Assembly: GCA_009691785.1 (NCBI GenBank)
Contig: SIAM01000023.1
Coordinates: 1 to 34,574, forward strand
From: Phycisphaerales bacterium
GTDB lineage: Bacteria > Planctomycetota > Phycisphaerae > Phycisphaerales > SM1A02
Length of the DNA stretch: 34,574 bases
Reading direction: 5' to 3'
Shown here: piece by piece, positions 24,601 to 32,837 of the stretch
How the letters are laid out: each line of letters starts with the position of its first letter
Position numbering within the stretch: position 1 is the stretch's first letter
The notes under the pieces: generated by a model
Seen by the model: the letters and a program-made list of their open reading frames with translations, nothing else
The model's database searches: none
Told to the model about the DNA's origin: nothing
Translations under genes and position numbers: made by a program

Positions 24601-26949
24601 ATGAATGAATTTGCCTCTCAATCTATCAATCCAAACGCATCAAAACCAACTGATGCGCCAGGAATTCATGCCGATCCATTGACGCATGCGGGCGCCACGG
24701 CCAATCATTTGGCCAACCAGAAAAGTCCATATCTGCTGCAGCACGCGCTCAATCCAGTGCCGTGGTATCCGTGGGGTGACGAAGCCATTGCGCAAGCGCG
24801 CCTGCGCGACGTGCCATTGTTGGTCAGCACTGGCTACAGCACGTGCTATTGGTGCCATGTCATGGAGCGCGAATGTTTTGAGAACCCCGACATTGCGCGC
24901 TTGATGGGTGAGAAATTTGTGTGCGTGAAGGTGGACCGTGAGCAACGGCCGGATCTTGACGCGCTGTGGATGGCCGCGTGTCAAGTGTTCACGGCCGTGA
25001 CCGAAGGTCGATCAAGCGGTGGTTGGCCGCTGCATGTTTTTCTGGAGCCAACAACATTGCGGCCATTTTTTGCTGGTACATATTTTCCACCCACGCCCGC
25101 GCATGGACGAATTAGTTTTCCGCAATTGCTTTCGCGCATGTCGGACGCATGGCTTCGCAAGCGTGCCGACATAGAGGCGCAAGCCAATGAACTCACGCGC
25201 ATGATTGAACAAGAGTTGCAATTGGCGGCGTCGCGCAAACCGCTTGATCAGGATTTGGAAATAAACACCGTGCGCTCGTTGCTTACATTTCATGACGCGG
25301 TCAATGGCGGATTTGGTGGCGCGCCCAAATTCCCGCAGCCTTCGTTGCCGCTGTTTTTGCAGGCCGTGGCGCCGCAAATGGCGCAATCCGCGCTGGTTCG
25401 CACGCTGAATGGCATGGCGCTTGGTGGCGTGCGCGACCAACTTGATGGCGGATTTCATCGCTACGCCGTGGACGCCACATGGACCGTGCCGCACTTTGAA
25501 AAGATGTTGTACGACCAAGGGCAATTGCTTTTGCTGTACGCGCGCCAAGCGCGCAACGGTGGCGACGATTTTTTTGCGGCCGTCACGCGCGAGCTTGCGG
25601 AATTTTTGCTTAGCGTGATGCGCTTGCCCAGTGGAGGATTCATGGCGGCCATTGACGCCGAGGTGGATGGACGCGAGGGCCTGAATTATATTTGGTCCAA
25701 GCATGAAGTCACTCGCGCGCTTGAAGTGGCGGGTCTTGCAAAAGATGTGCCGCTGGCCGTTGACGCGTTTGGCTTGGAAGCCTCGCCCAACTTTCGCGAC
25801 CCGCACCATCTAGAGGATGAGCCAAAGTTTGTGCTGGTGTTGCGGGCGCGTCCGCAGGAACTTGCGGCGAAAATGAATATTGACTTTGCGCATTGGTCAG
25901 CGCGTTACAACGCGGTTCGCCAGGCGTTGTTGGCTACGCGCGCGCTGCGAAAGTCTCCGCGTATGGACACCACGCTGATCGCGGGGTGGAATGGCTTGGC
26001 CATTGAAGGTCTTGCCGAAGCTGGACGATTGTGCAGCGAGCCACGCTGGATTGAAGCCGCGGCGCGCGCGGCCGATGATGTGCTGACGCAGTTAAGCGGG
26101 TCTACAGCGCACATTGCGCGCGTGGATTCCGCCGCGAAGAATGTGTCCAAGACCGCACTTGCAAACGACACGCTCAATCGCTCCGCCAAAGATGGCGTGG
26201 TCAGCGTCCCTGGTTTTCTAGAGGATTACGCCTGTTTTGCGGCTGGTTTGCTGGCGTTGGCGCGCGCCACCAATGATCCGCGTTGGTTGAAGCACGCAAC
26301 GGAAATTGTGCAAAGCGCCTATGAGAAATTTTGGCATCCGGATTCCGGTTGGGTGGAGGCCCTTGCCAATGACAGCGGTCGCATCACCGCCATCAGCGGC
26401 ATTGATGATGGCGCGGTTCCTTCCGGCGCGGGAGTGATCACGCAGTGCTTGGTCACGCTGACGCAGTTGACACAAAATAAACTATGGGCCGAGCGTGCTT
26501 TCGCGGGGCTTGATCGTGCCAGCGGCGCCATTGCGCAGAAGCCAACTTCCGCCGCGCGCTCTTTCATGGCGGCGCGTGAATTGCGCGCGCTGTTGCCTGG
26601 ACAAGTGCCTGGCGGCTCCGCGCCTTCGCCCGTTCGCATGGAGCTGGTCGCCATGAATCATTCATTTGATGAATTCGAATTGCGCCTTGATATTGAAGCG
26701 AGCCACCATGTTGTGGCGCTTGGCGACATGGATATTTCCGCGCGTGACAGCGGCGTACAGTTGAAATGTGCTTTTCCTAAGGCCACAACACGCGCTGATG
26801 GTTCGCGCTGCTATGCGGAGCGCGTTGTGATTCAAGTGAGCGTGGTTGCGCCACGGCCCACGCCGCGGCCATTGCGGCTCAGCGTGCGCATGCAGATTTG
26901 CACGCAAAGTGTTTGCTTGGCGCCAAATGATCGCTTGATTGAAGCGTGA
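24601..26949 (+). CDS. YyaL/SPATA20-like protein (thioredoxin-like DUF255 domain plus alpha/alpha barrel)
   Basis: 782 aa, full length for the family. The N-terminal DUF255 domain shows NHLANQKSPYLLQHALNPV, WYPWGDEAIAQA, the C82-Y-W-C85 motif in YSTCYWCHVME, then VKVDREQRPDLDALWM and GGWPLHVFLEP. The C-terminal two thirds resemble the six-hairpin glycosidase or N-acylglucosamine-2-epimerase fold (GGFHRYAVDATWTVPHFEKMLYDQ). The family is conserved from bacteria to human SPATA20, and its reaction is not established; a redox role is suggested by CxxC. The first ~35 residues are an extra polar extension. A T-rich terminator follows the gene. Confidence 0.92.
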   Translation: MNEFASQSINPNASKPTDAPGIHADPLTHAGATANHLANQKSPYLLQHALNPVPWYPWGDEAIAQARLRDVPLLVSTGYSTCYWCHVMERECFENPDIARLMGEKFVCVKVDREQRPDLDALWMAACQVFTAVTEGRSSGGWPLHVFLEPTTLRPFFAGTYFPPTPAHGRISFPQLLSRMSDAWLRKRADIEAQANELTRMIEQELQLAASRKPLDQDLEINTVRSLLTFHDAVNGGFGGAPKFPQPSLPLFLQAVAPQMAQSALVRTLNGMALGGVRDQLDGGFHRYAVDATWTVPHFEKMLYDQGQLLLLYARQARNGGDDFFAAVTRELAEFLLSVMRLPSGGFMAAIDAEVDGREGLNYIWSKHEVTRALEVAGLAKDVPLAVDAFGLEASPNFRDPHHLEDEPKFVLVLRARPQELAAKMNIDFAHWSARYNAVRQALLATRALRKSPRMDTTLIAGWNGLAIEGLAEAGRLCSEPRWIEAAARAADDVLTQLSGSTAHIARVDSAAKNVSKTALANDTLNRSAKDGVVSVPGFLEDYACFAAGLLALARATNDPRWLKHATEIVQSAYEKFWHPDSGWVEALANDSGRITAISGIDDGAVPSGAGVITQCLVTLTQLTQNKLWAERAFAGLDRASGAIAQKPTSAARSFMAARELRALLPGQVPGGSAPSPVRMELVAMNHSFDEFELRLDIEASHHVVALGDMDISARDSGVQLKCAFPKATTRADGSRCYAERVVIQVSVVAPRPTPRPLRLSVRMQICTQSVCLAPNDRLIEA

Positions 26950-26952
26950 TTC

Positions 26953-26980
26953 AAGCCAAAAGACAGGCTTTTTTAATTTT
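26953..26980 (+). terminator. Rho-independent terminator after the YyaL-like gene
   Basis: AAGCC (26953-26957) pairs with GGCTT (26966-26970) around an 8-nt loop, followed by a run of T and then TTAATTTT. It starts 4 bp after the stop codon. The stem is short, but position and T tract are good. Confidence 0.6.
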
Positions 26981-27068
26981 AAAAACTCACATGCACGGTC
27001 AAGACACATTCAACAAAGTTGCACGCTACTTTTATATTCCAAAGCGCCGTGGATCGCCTGAATCTTTC

Positions 27069-27074
27069 TATGCT
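27069..27074 (+). promoter_or_regulatory. Start-proximal -10 hexamer TATGCT for the asparaginase gene
   Basis: TATGCT ends 8 nt before the ATG at 27083 and lies after the YyaL terminator, so the gene should have its own promoter. It shares CTATGCTCATC with the YyaL-like promoter. Confidence 0.4.
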
Positions 27075-27082
27075 CATCAACC

Positions 27083-27601
27083 ATGAAACGAATCGCGCTA
27101 ATTTCCACCGGCGGCACCATTGAGAAGACCTATCAGGAACTTGGCGGCACGCTGAAGAACCATGTCAGCGTGCTTGATGTCATGTTGACGCAACTGGAAT
27201 TGCGCGGTGTGGATTCCGTGACGCGCGTGGCGCTGATGAACAAGGATAGTTTGGAGATGAGCGACGCCGACCACAACTTGATCGCCGCCGAAGTGGTCAA
27301 GCAATGCCAAAGCCATGATGGCGTGATCGTGGTTCATGGAACCGATCGTCTTGCCAATAGCGGCGAGCGAACATTGGAGCGGTTGACCGCAAGTGGCGCG
27401 CCCATGAAGCCCGTGATTTTTACTGGAGCCATGCGTCCATGGGAACTTCGCAAGACCGACGCCACGCAAAATCTCACTGAGGCGCTGCTGGCCGTACAGA
27501 TTGTTCTACCTGGCGTGTATGTGGTCATGCATAATCATGTGTTGCAATTTCCTGGCGTCACCAAAGACCTGGACACCATGACGTTTGTGAAAAAATCATA
27601 A
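27083..27601 (+). CDS. Short, single-domain asparaginase-like protein
   Basis: 172 aa, about half of a classical L-asparaginase (~330). It matches the whole N-terminal catalytic domain: STGGTIEKTY with T12, VVHGTDRL with T87-D88, FTGAMRPWELRKTDATQNL, and K161 in PGVTKDLDT, which correspond to E. coli AnsB T12, T89-D90 and K162. It stops eleven residues after that lysine, so the C-terminal domain, which contributes a substrate-contact residue from the neighbouring subunit, is absent. The frame is clean with a natural TAA, so this is a short form and not an obvious truncation. Whether it hydrolyses asparagine is unproven. Confidence 0.85.
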   Translation: MKRIALISTGGTIEKTYQELGGTLKNHVSVLDVMLTQLELRGVDSVTRVALMNKDSLEMSDADHNLIAAEVVKQCQSHDGVIVVHGTDRLANSGERTLERLTASGAPMKPVIFTGAMRPWELRKTDATQNLTEALLAVQIVLPGVYVVMHNHVLQFPGVTKDLDTMTFVKKS

Positions 27602-27728
27602 ATTCATTTTGAGCGGAGAAAGTGGTTGCTCCTTCTTTGCGTATTCGTCGCGCAACGCGTCCCATGCCAAGCGCAAAAATTTGAAGCGTGTCGCGCCCCA
27701 TGTTCGCACGCGCTTGCGAAAAATTCTT

Positions 27729-27734
27729 TACACT
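27729..27734 (+). promoter_or_regulatory. Start-proximal -10 hexamer TACACT for the POT transporter gene
   Basis: TACACT ends 10 nt before the ATG at 27745. It favours 27745 over the earlier in-frame ATG at 27688, which lies upstream of the element. Confidence 0.35.
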
Positions 27735-27744
27735 CGCGCCACCT

Positions 27745-29367
27745 ATGAGAACAACCTATCGCACCGTGCCGATTGAAACCAAGGGAATTCCCGCGGGAAT
27801 TCCATATATCGTTGGTAACGAAGCCGCCGAGCGTTTCTCGTTCTATGGAATGAAGACCATTCTTGTGGTGTTCATGACGCAGTATTTGTTGTCCGCGCAA
27901 GGGCAGCCCAACTACATGACCGACACCCAGGCGCGCGAATGGATGCATCTGTTTGTGGCAAGCGCGTATTTCTTTCCAGTCATTGGCGCCATTATTGCCG
28001 ACGCGTTCCTGGGCAAGTACGTCACCATTCTGGCGCTGTCCATGGTGTATTGCGCGGGGCATTTGTGTTTGGCACTAATCGATTTGCCTTCGGGCGCGCT
28101 TGCCGCAACACTGGATCCCAAAGGCTGGATGGTCGCGGGCTTGGTGCTGATTGCGATTGGTTCGGGTGGAATCAAGCCTTGCGTCAGCGCGCATGTGGGC
28201 GATCAATTTGGACACACCAACAAGCATCTCATAGAAAAAATATTCGGCTGGTTTTATTTCGCGATCAACTTTGGCTCTTTCTTTTCCACGCTGCTCACGC
28301 CGTGGCTGCTTAAAAATTACGGACCGGGCTGGGCCTTTGGCGTGCCTGGAATTTTAATGGCGGTGGCCATCTTTGTGTTCTGGATGGGGCGTAATAAATT
28401 CACCCACATACAGCCGCGCGGATTGCGATATTTCGGTGAGACCTTTGGCATGTCGGGATTGAAATCCATCTTCAAGTTGGTTCCGCTGTATTTGTTCGTG
28501 GCCATGTTTTGGTCGTTGTATGACCAAGGCGGCTCTGCATGGGTTGAGCAAGCGCAGCAAATGAATTTGCATTTTATGGGCATCATTTGGCTTGAAAGCC
28601 AGGTGCAGGCCATCAACCCGCTGCTCATTCTTATTTATATTCCACTGTTCGCATATGTAATTTATCCACTGGCGTCCAAGGTGTTCAGGTTCACGCCGCT
28701 GCGAAAGATTCTGGTTGGTTTCGCGCTCACGGTTGTTTCGTTCGCCATTGCCGGGCATGCGCAAAGCCTGATTGAAAGAGAAGAGGCGCGCTTTGATGAG
28801 ACCATTCATCCAGTGGTGCTGCGTGGAGATGTGGATGTTGCCGCCACATGCAAGGCCATGCGCGCCGAGGAGCAGAATTCCTGCGCGGTGCAACTGGAGA
28901 TCGCGCTCGCGCTGCCCGCGGACAAGAATGGCGAGAATCCAAAGTATGCCGCCATGGCCAAGCCCATCATCAAGGCTGGCGTTGCGGTTATGAAAGACGG
29001 CACAACACAGCGCGCCAATTGGCCAACAGTGGGTTGGCAACTTCTGGCGTATGTGGTCATCACGGCGGCTGAAGTATTGGTGTCCATCACCTGTCTGGAG
29101 TTCAGTTACACGCAGGCGCCAACACAAATGAAGTCGCTCATGATGAGTTTCTATTTGTTGTCGGTGTCGCTGGGAAATTTATTCACCGCCGCCGTGAACC
29201 GTTTCACTATGGACGCCAGCGGAAATTCAACGCTGGTTGGAGCCAATTACTACTGGTTTTTCACAAAGGTCATGATTGGCGCCACGGTGTTGTTCATCTT
29301 TGTGGTGGTGCTCTATATGCCGCGTGAATATTTGCAGGACGATCCCGACGCTGCGTCCGCGCATTGA
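27745..29367 (+). CDS. POT/PTR2-family proton-dependent peptide transporter
   Basis: 540 aa, 12 or more helices. POT signatures: EAAERFSFYGMKTILVVFMTQ (ExxERFxYYG type), GSGGIKPCVSAHVGDQF, and FYFAINFGSFF. It should import di- and tripeptides with protons through the inner membrane. An insert of about 85 residues (roughly 340-425) lies between helices 9 and 10, with C369 and C380 that might pair; the equivalent loop in animal PepT proteins is a large extracellular domain, while most bacterial POTs lack it. Start at 27745 (MRTTYR) chosen because conservation begins there. It follows the asparaginase gene by 143 bp. Confidence 0.93.
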   Translation: MRTTYRTVPIETKGIPAGIPYIVGNEAAERFSFYGMKTILVVFMTQYLLSAQGQPNYMTDTQAREWMHLFVASAYFFPVIGAIIADAFLGKYVTILALSMVYCAGHLCLALIDLPSGALAATLDPKGWMVAGLVLIAIGSGGIKPCVSAHVGDQFGHTNKHLIEKIFGWFYFAINFGSFFSTLLTPWLLKNYGPGWAFGVPGILMAVAIFVFWMGRNKFTHIQPRGLRYFGETFGMSGLKSIFKLVPLYLFVAMFWSLYDQGGSAWVEQAQQMNLHFMGIIWLESQVQAINPLLILIYIPLFAYVIYPLASKVFRFTPLRKILVGFALTVVSFAIAGHAQSLIEREEARFDETIHPVVLRGDVDVAATCKAMRAEEQNSCAVQLEIALALPADKNGENPKYAAMAKPIIKAGVAVMKDGTTQRANWPTVGWQLLAYVVITAAEVLVSITCLEFSYTQAPTQMKSLMMSFYLLSVSLGNLFTAAVNRFTMDASGNSTLVGANYYWFFTKVMIGATVLFIFVVVLYMPREYLQDDPDAASAH

Positions 29368-29418
29368 TGTGGCGCATAGTTTGGCCACGCCACCACTGAT
29401 CATTGCGAAAGAAATTCA

Positions 29419-30120
29419 TTGAGCGAAAATCCGCACCACGCCAATGGGCCGCAGCGTTTGATCTGGCTTCGCCGGCCGCCGCGAATTATTGTGGGCAGCG
29501 ATCCATTTGTCGCGGCGTGTGAAACTCATCGTGTTGATGACGCCTGGCGCGAACTCTGCCAGCGCAATCCCAAGCTCAGCGACGGTCCGGTGTTTCATGT
29601 TGTGGGAGTTCATCGCGATGGCCACGGCGGCGCAACCATTCATGTCGCGCGCACCACCTATCGCATGAACGCGGTGCGGCTGGCTGGAATTGAAAGTGGA
29701 TTTGTTGGCCTTGGCACGCGCGCTGTTGCTCATTGGAATGGAAAATGTTTGGTTGGTTTGCGCGCCGCCAATTGCGCCAGTTATCCCAATCAGTGGGAGT
29801 TCGCGCCCGCGGGCAGCGTGGAGCCGGATGAGGACGCCGCCCTTGGCATTGAGCGCGAATTGTTGGAGGAGTGTGGAGTGCAAGCCAAGAGCCGCGCTAT
29901 CGCGCACGCGTTGTTCTTTGATCCAGTGGTTGCCACATGGGAAATTGCGCATGAACTTGCCATGATGCAACCTCCCGATGCGCCGCCGAATTGGGAATAT
30001 CAAAAACTAGACATGGTGTCCGTTGCCGACATGCCAGAGCCCATGTCCGCCTGCACGCGGCAAATGCTTGAGATTGCGCGGCGAATTGTGGGAAATTCAG
30101 CTGCGCACGATACGCAATGA
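29419..30120 (+). CDS. Nudix hydrolase
   Basis: 233 aa, TTG start. The Nudix box G-x5-E-x7-R-E-x-x-E-E-x-G-V fits exactly from G132 (GSVEPDEDAALG) to REL-LEECGV, in the usual place after a beta strand with WEFAPAG. The N-terminal ~95 residues are a separate domain of the kind found in some sugar-nucleotide or ADP-ribose Nudix enzymes, but the substrate cannot be predicted. The start has no good Shine-Dalgarno or TANNNT and should be considered uncertain. A GTGGCG/CGCCAC pairing (29369-29393) lies between it and the transporter gene. Confidence 0.88.
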   Translation: MSENPHHANGPQRLIWLRRPPRIIVGSDPFVAACETHRVDDAWRELCQRNPKLSDGPVFHVVGVHRDGHGGATIHVARTTYRMNAVRLAGIESGFVGLGTRAVAHWNGKCLVGLRAANCASYPNQWEFAPAGSVEPDEDAALGIERELLEECGVQAKSRAIAHALFFDPVVATWEIAHELAMMQPPDAPPNWEYQKLDMVSVADMPEPMSACTRQMLEIARRIVGNSAAHDTQ

Positions 30121-30123
30121 AAC

Positions 30124-30158
30124 GCAAGCGCCAAGATTCAATGCACATTCTTGCTTGC
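30124..30158. terminator. Bulged stem-loop between convergent genes
   Basis: GCAAG (30124-30128) and CAAGA (30132-30136) pair with CTTGC (30154-30158) and TCTTG (30149-30153): 10 bp with a 3-nt bulge and a 12-nt loop, just after the Nudix stop and before the end of the convergent lipoprotein gene. No clear T tract on either strand. Confidence 0.35.
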
Positions 30159-30189
30159 AATCATTGTCAATGAAATTTGCCATTTAAGT

Positions 30190-30906
30190 TCAGCGCGGCG
30201 TGGTTTCATCCGCCACCGCCAAAAGAAAATCCGTCAGCGGCGCGGAGTCAACCCATCGCACCACGCCCAACTTGTTTGTAATAAGTTGGCTGGCGGTTCG
30301 CCGCATCACAATGGCGGCTTGCTCGTTGAATGTGGCGTCAACGTTGCCCAGCATTTCGCCTGGACTGAGCAAGTCCACAAAGTCCTTTGTCTTGGCGATC
30401 AGCGAAAGATTGCTTCCAGTCATTCGCAATTGCATATCCGTTTCACCAGGCGTGCCGCGAGGCCACGCGAATCCGCCGCCGCCATACATGCCAACCTCGC
30501 CCTTTGAAAATACAAGCAGACGAATCGACACATTGGTGGTGGTGGGATCAAGCGGCGTGTAGCCAGGACGCGGCTCCCACAGCAATTGAATGTTGATCAC
30601 TTGTCCGGTCAAGTCGCCGCCCGCGGCAAGTTGGTCTGGCGTGAAGTCGCTTAGAAAAAATGTGGTCTGCGCCGGTTCAACCGTGTAGACGCATTGCTTG
30701 GGTTCAAATGGAAGTTTGATTGGATTGGATGCCAAACCAGCTGTCACCAAACTTGTTCCTTGGGACCACGGCCACTGAAAGCTGTAGCAGCCTTGCAACA
30801 CGCCAGCCAAGATCAAGGTGGCCGTAAGCGCGAACGTTTTTTCGAAAGTTTTTCGAAATGTGTTTCCGAATTTTTTTTCTAAATTTTTACGTGGATATTT
30901 TTTCAC
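30190..30906 (-). CDS. Hypothetical lipoprotein with a long basic N-region
   Basis: 238 aa, GTG start overlapping the upstream amidohydrolase-like stop by 4 nt. The signal has an unusually long N-region of about 24 residues with a Lys/Phe repeat pattern (KKFGNTFRKTFEKTF), then a hydrophobic core and the lipobox GVLQGC. The mature part begins YSFQWPW and contains beta-type segments such as INIQLLWEPRPGYTPLD and SIRLLVFSKGEVGMYGG. I do not recognise a family; the mention of no catalytic motif and the lipid anchor suggest an envelope structural or binding role. A start further downstream cannot be excluded. Confidence 0.75.
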   Translation of the reverse strand: MKKYPRKNLEKKFGNTFRKTFEKTFALTATLILAGVLQGCYSFQWPWSQGTSLVTAGLASNPIKLPFEPKQCVYTVEPAQTTFFLSDFTPDQLAAGGDLTGQVINIQLLWEPRPGYTPLDPTTTNVSIRLLVFSKGEVGMYGGGGFAWPRGTPGETDMQLRMTGSNLSLIAKTKDFVDLLSPGEMLGNVDATFNEQAAIVMRRTASQLITNKLGVVRWVDSAPLTDFLLAVADETTPR

Positions 30907-31796
30907 AGTGGTTCTTCTGAAATTGGTGCGGTCACATCTTTGGGCGCAAGCAGCGGGGAGCTGATGCCCAATGTGTTAAAGATATTGCGTTGCGTGATCG
31001 CGCGCAGCGACACCGGGTTCAGGCGTGGTCCGGCCTCATTTGCCCAGCGATTTACAGTCAAAATGCTTTGCAACGCCGCGCTTGGCGTGTGAAATGGAAA
31101 CCCGCTTCCTGGCAAAATTTGCTCCAACACTCCAAGTGATTGCGCGTCGGCAAGCGCCGGCAACAATCGCCAAGGTCGAGCCACCAACAGGGAAGTTTCC
31201 GTGAACAGTTGCGGATGACGCGTCAACATGGCCAGACATTCGTCGGTCCATGGCCAACCAAATCCGCCAATGACAATTTTTAATTTTGGAAAATGCCGCG
31301 CCGGTTCATCCCACGCGCTTGGCCGTGCAAAGTCAATTGGCGCGCTTCCAATGGACGCGCCCAATGGCAGCGAGATCACAGGTATGCCATCGGCTTGGCA
31401 GCGCTCCCACAATTTCATGGCCGTGTCATGCGAGGGATGAATGCCTTGCGCCGCGGGAGCAACGCAAATTCCTTGCAAGTTGTACGAGCGAGCCTGCGCA
31501 AGTTGCTGGCTCCAATCATGCGACAGCGGATCGATGCCCGCGAAACCAACAAGTCGAAATGGATCGCGCGCCACGGCCGCGGCGATGTCGGCGTGTGGAA
31601 CGCGCACGCCAAGAGACTCGCAATGAATGCCGCAAACAATAGCGCCAGTGAGTGGGCGCACGGCTTGGGCAAGCGTGTCAAAGCTTGTGTCAAGGCGGCT
31701 CCAACCTGAATGCGCGTCGGCGGCAAAGCGGCCTTCAAGCGCGGGCCGAAGCAATTCGGAGTGATTCCACGCGTAGGTGAGCGAATCAAAAGCCAT
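30903..31796 (-). CDS. Amidohydrolase_2-like protein lacking metal ligands (probable pseudoenzyme)
   Basis: 297 aa with the order of segments of Amidohydrolase_2 (TIM-barrel metal hydrolases): FRLVGFAGIDP, WERCQADGIPVISLPLG, PARHFPKLKIVIGGFG, and LEQILPGSGFPFHTP. The metal sites are missing. There is no N-terminal H-x-H, the His of the usual I-x-H-x-G strand is absent (ISLPLG near 141-146), IGHMG-type His is Gly (G177-G178), and the catalytic Asp of G-S-D-x-P is Gly (G232). The reading frame is intact and well used codons continue, so it appears maintained as a non-enzymatic barrel. It starts 12 bp after menG and overlaps the lipoprotein gene, suggesting a three-gene operon. Confidence 0.8.
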   Translation of the reverse strand: MAFDSLTYAWNHSELLRPALEGRFAADAHSGWSRLDTSFDTLAQAVRPLTGAIVCGIHCESLGVRVPHADIAAAVARDPFRLVGFAGIDPLSHDWSQQLAQARSYNLQGICVAPAAQGIHPSHDTAMKLWERCQADGIPVISLPLGASIGSAPIDFARPSAWDEPARHFPKLKIVIGGFGWPWTDECLAMLTRHPQLFTETSLLVARPWRLLPALADAQSLGVLEQILPGSGFPFHTPSAALQSILTVNRWANEAGPRLNPVSLRAITQRNIFNTLGISSPLLAPKDVTAPISEEPL

Positions 31797-31808
31797 TGTT
31801 GAATTTCA

Positions 31809-32585
31809 TCATACGAGAGGGCGGGTGCACAGCGTGAGGGCGCATGTGCCACATGTCAGTGAATAATGCTGGATGTGTTTAAAGCCAGAAGCCGCGGCAA
31901 ATTGGGCAATTCCTTGTGGCGAAAGAAATGTGGCCACGCTGCGCGGCAAATACTTGTAGGCGCCTGAGCGGTCGCGCGCGATCAGCGTTGCGGTGAGCGG
32001 CATGACGCGCTCGGTGTAGAGGTTGTGAAAAAATCGAACGATCCTTGATTTTGGTTGATCAAATTCCAGAATGGCAAGCACGCCGCCTGGGCGAAGCACG
32101 CGGAAAAATTCCGCGATGGCTTTGTCGGGGCTGGAAACATTGCGCAGTCCAAACGCAATGGTGACCGCGTCAAAGCTGGCGTTGTCAAATTGTAATTTGT
32201 TGGCGTCGGCGTTGACATAGCGAATGCGATCGCTTGCGTCGTTGAACTTGCGCGATTTGATCTTGGCAATCTCCAACATGGCTGGCGTGTAATCGCCGCC
32301 AGTAGTATTGGCGCCGGCTTTATAAAACAATTCAGTGAGGTCGCCCGTGCCGCATGCAACATCAAGAACTTTTTTATCGCGCAGCGAACCCAGACGCGCC
32401 GCCACTTCACGCACAGTTCGCTTGCGCCAAGATTGATCCAAACCAAATGAGTGAATGCGATTGTTCAAGTCGTAACTTGGCGCGATGGCGCTGAACATGC
32501 TTTGCACGCGCGTGGCCTTCTCTGGATTGGCGTGTGGGTCGCTCTTTAATTGATCCGAGGTCCAAGATGGACCAACATTTGTCAT
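31809..32585 (-). CDS. menG: Demethylmenaquinone methyltransferase (UbiE/MenG family)
   Basis: 258 aa from the ATG at 32585; the longer frame to 32711 has no family similarity upstream. Motifs: MFSAIAPSYDLNNRIHSFGLDQSWR, the SAM site VLDVACGTGDLT, FDAVTIAFGLRNV, and FFRVLRPGGVLAILEF. This is the last step of menaquinone synthesis, and complex I membrane genes are in the same window. TAGGAT (32593-32598, minus strand) ends 7 nt before the ATG and supports this start. Confidence 0.93.
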   Translation of the reverse strand: MTNVGPSWTSDQLKSDPHANPEKATRVQSMFSAIAPSYDLNNRIHSFGLDQSWRKRTVREVAARLGSLRDKKVLDVACGTGDLTELFYKAGANTTGGDYTPAMLEIAKIKSRKFNDASDRIRYVNADANKLQFDNASFDAVTIAFGLRNVSSPDKAIAEFFRVLRPGGVLAILEFDQPKSRIVRFFHNLYTERVMPLTATLIARDRSGAYKYLPRSVATFLSPQGIAQFAAASGFKHIQHYSLTCGTCALTLCTRPLV

Positions 32586-32837
32586 GGCATTGATCCTACG
32601 GGCAGTTGCCGTGTATTTCGTTGCCGAGTGCTCGCGCTTTAAAACATCGTTTTTAGGCTGTAATAAGGGGCTATGTGTTGCATAACCCATTGCGCAGGTT
32701 CCGATATTCATTTTTCAACAAGTGTTGGCGATGGCGCATGCATGCGTCCGATTTGTTCGTGCCGCGCGGAGATGCGGTGAAGCAACTCGATTCGCTCGAC
32801 AAGAGGTTAACACGAATCACTTTGGAAGACACCAGCC
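32586..32837. promoter_or_regulatory. Divergent control region between menG and the B12-fold gene
   Basis: 252 bp with no supported gene. It should hold promoters in both directions; the menG -10 hexamer is near 32593. A frame open through this stretch (32675 onward) reads the downstream repeat out of frame and I treat it as a shadow. No cobalamin-riboswitch-like structure was recognised. Confidence 0.4.

Noticed and set aside
27745-28065. Earlier in-frame start at 27688 for the POT gene
   Set aside because: The added residues are not conserved-looking and the -10-like TACACT lies between the two starts.
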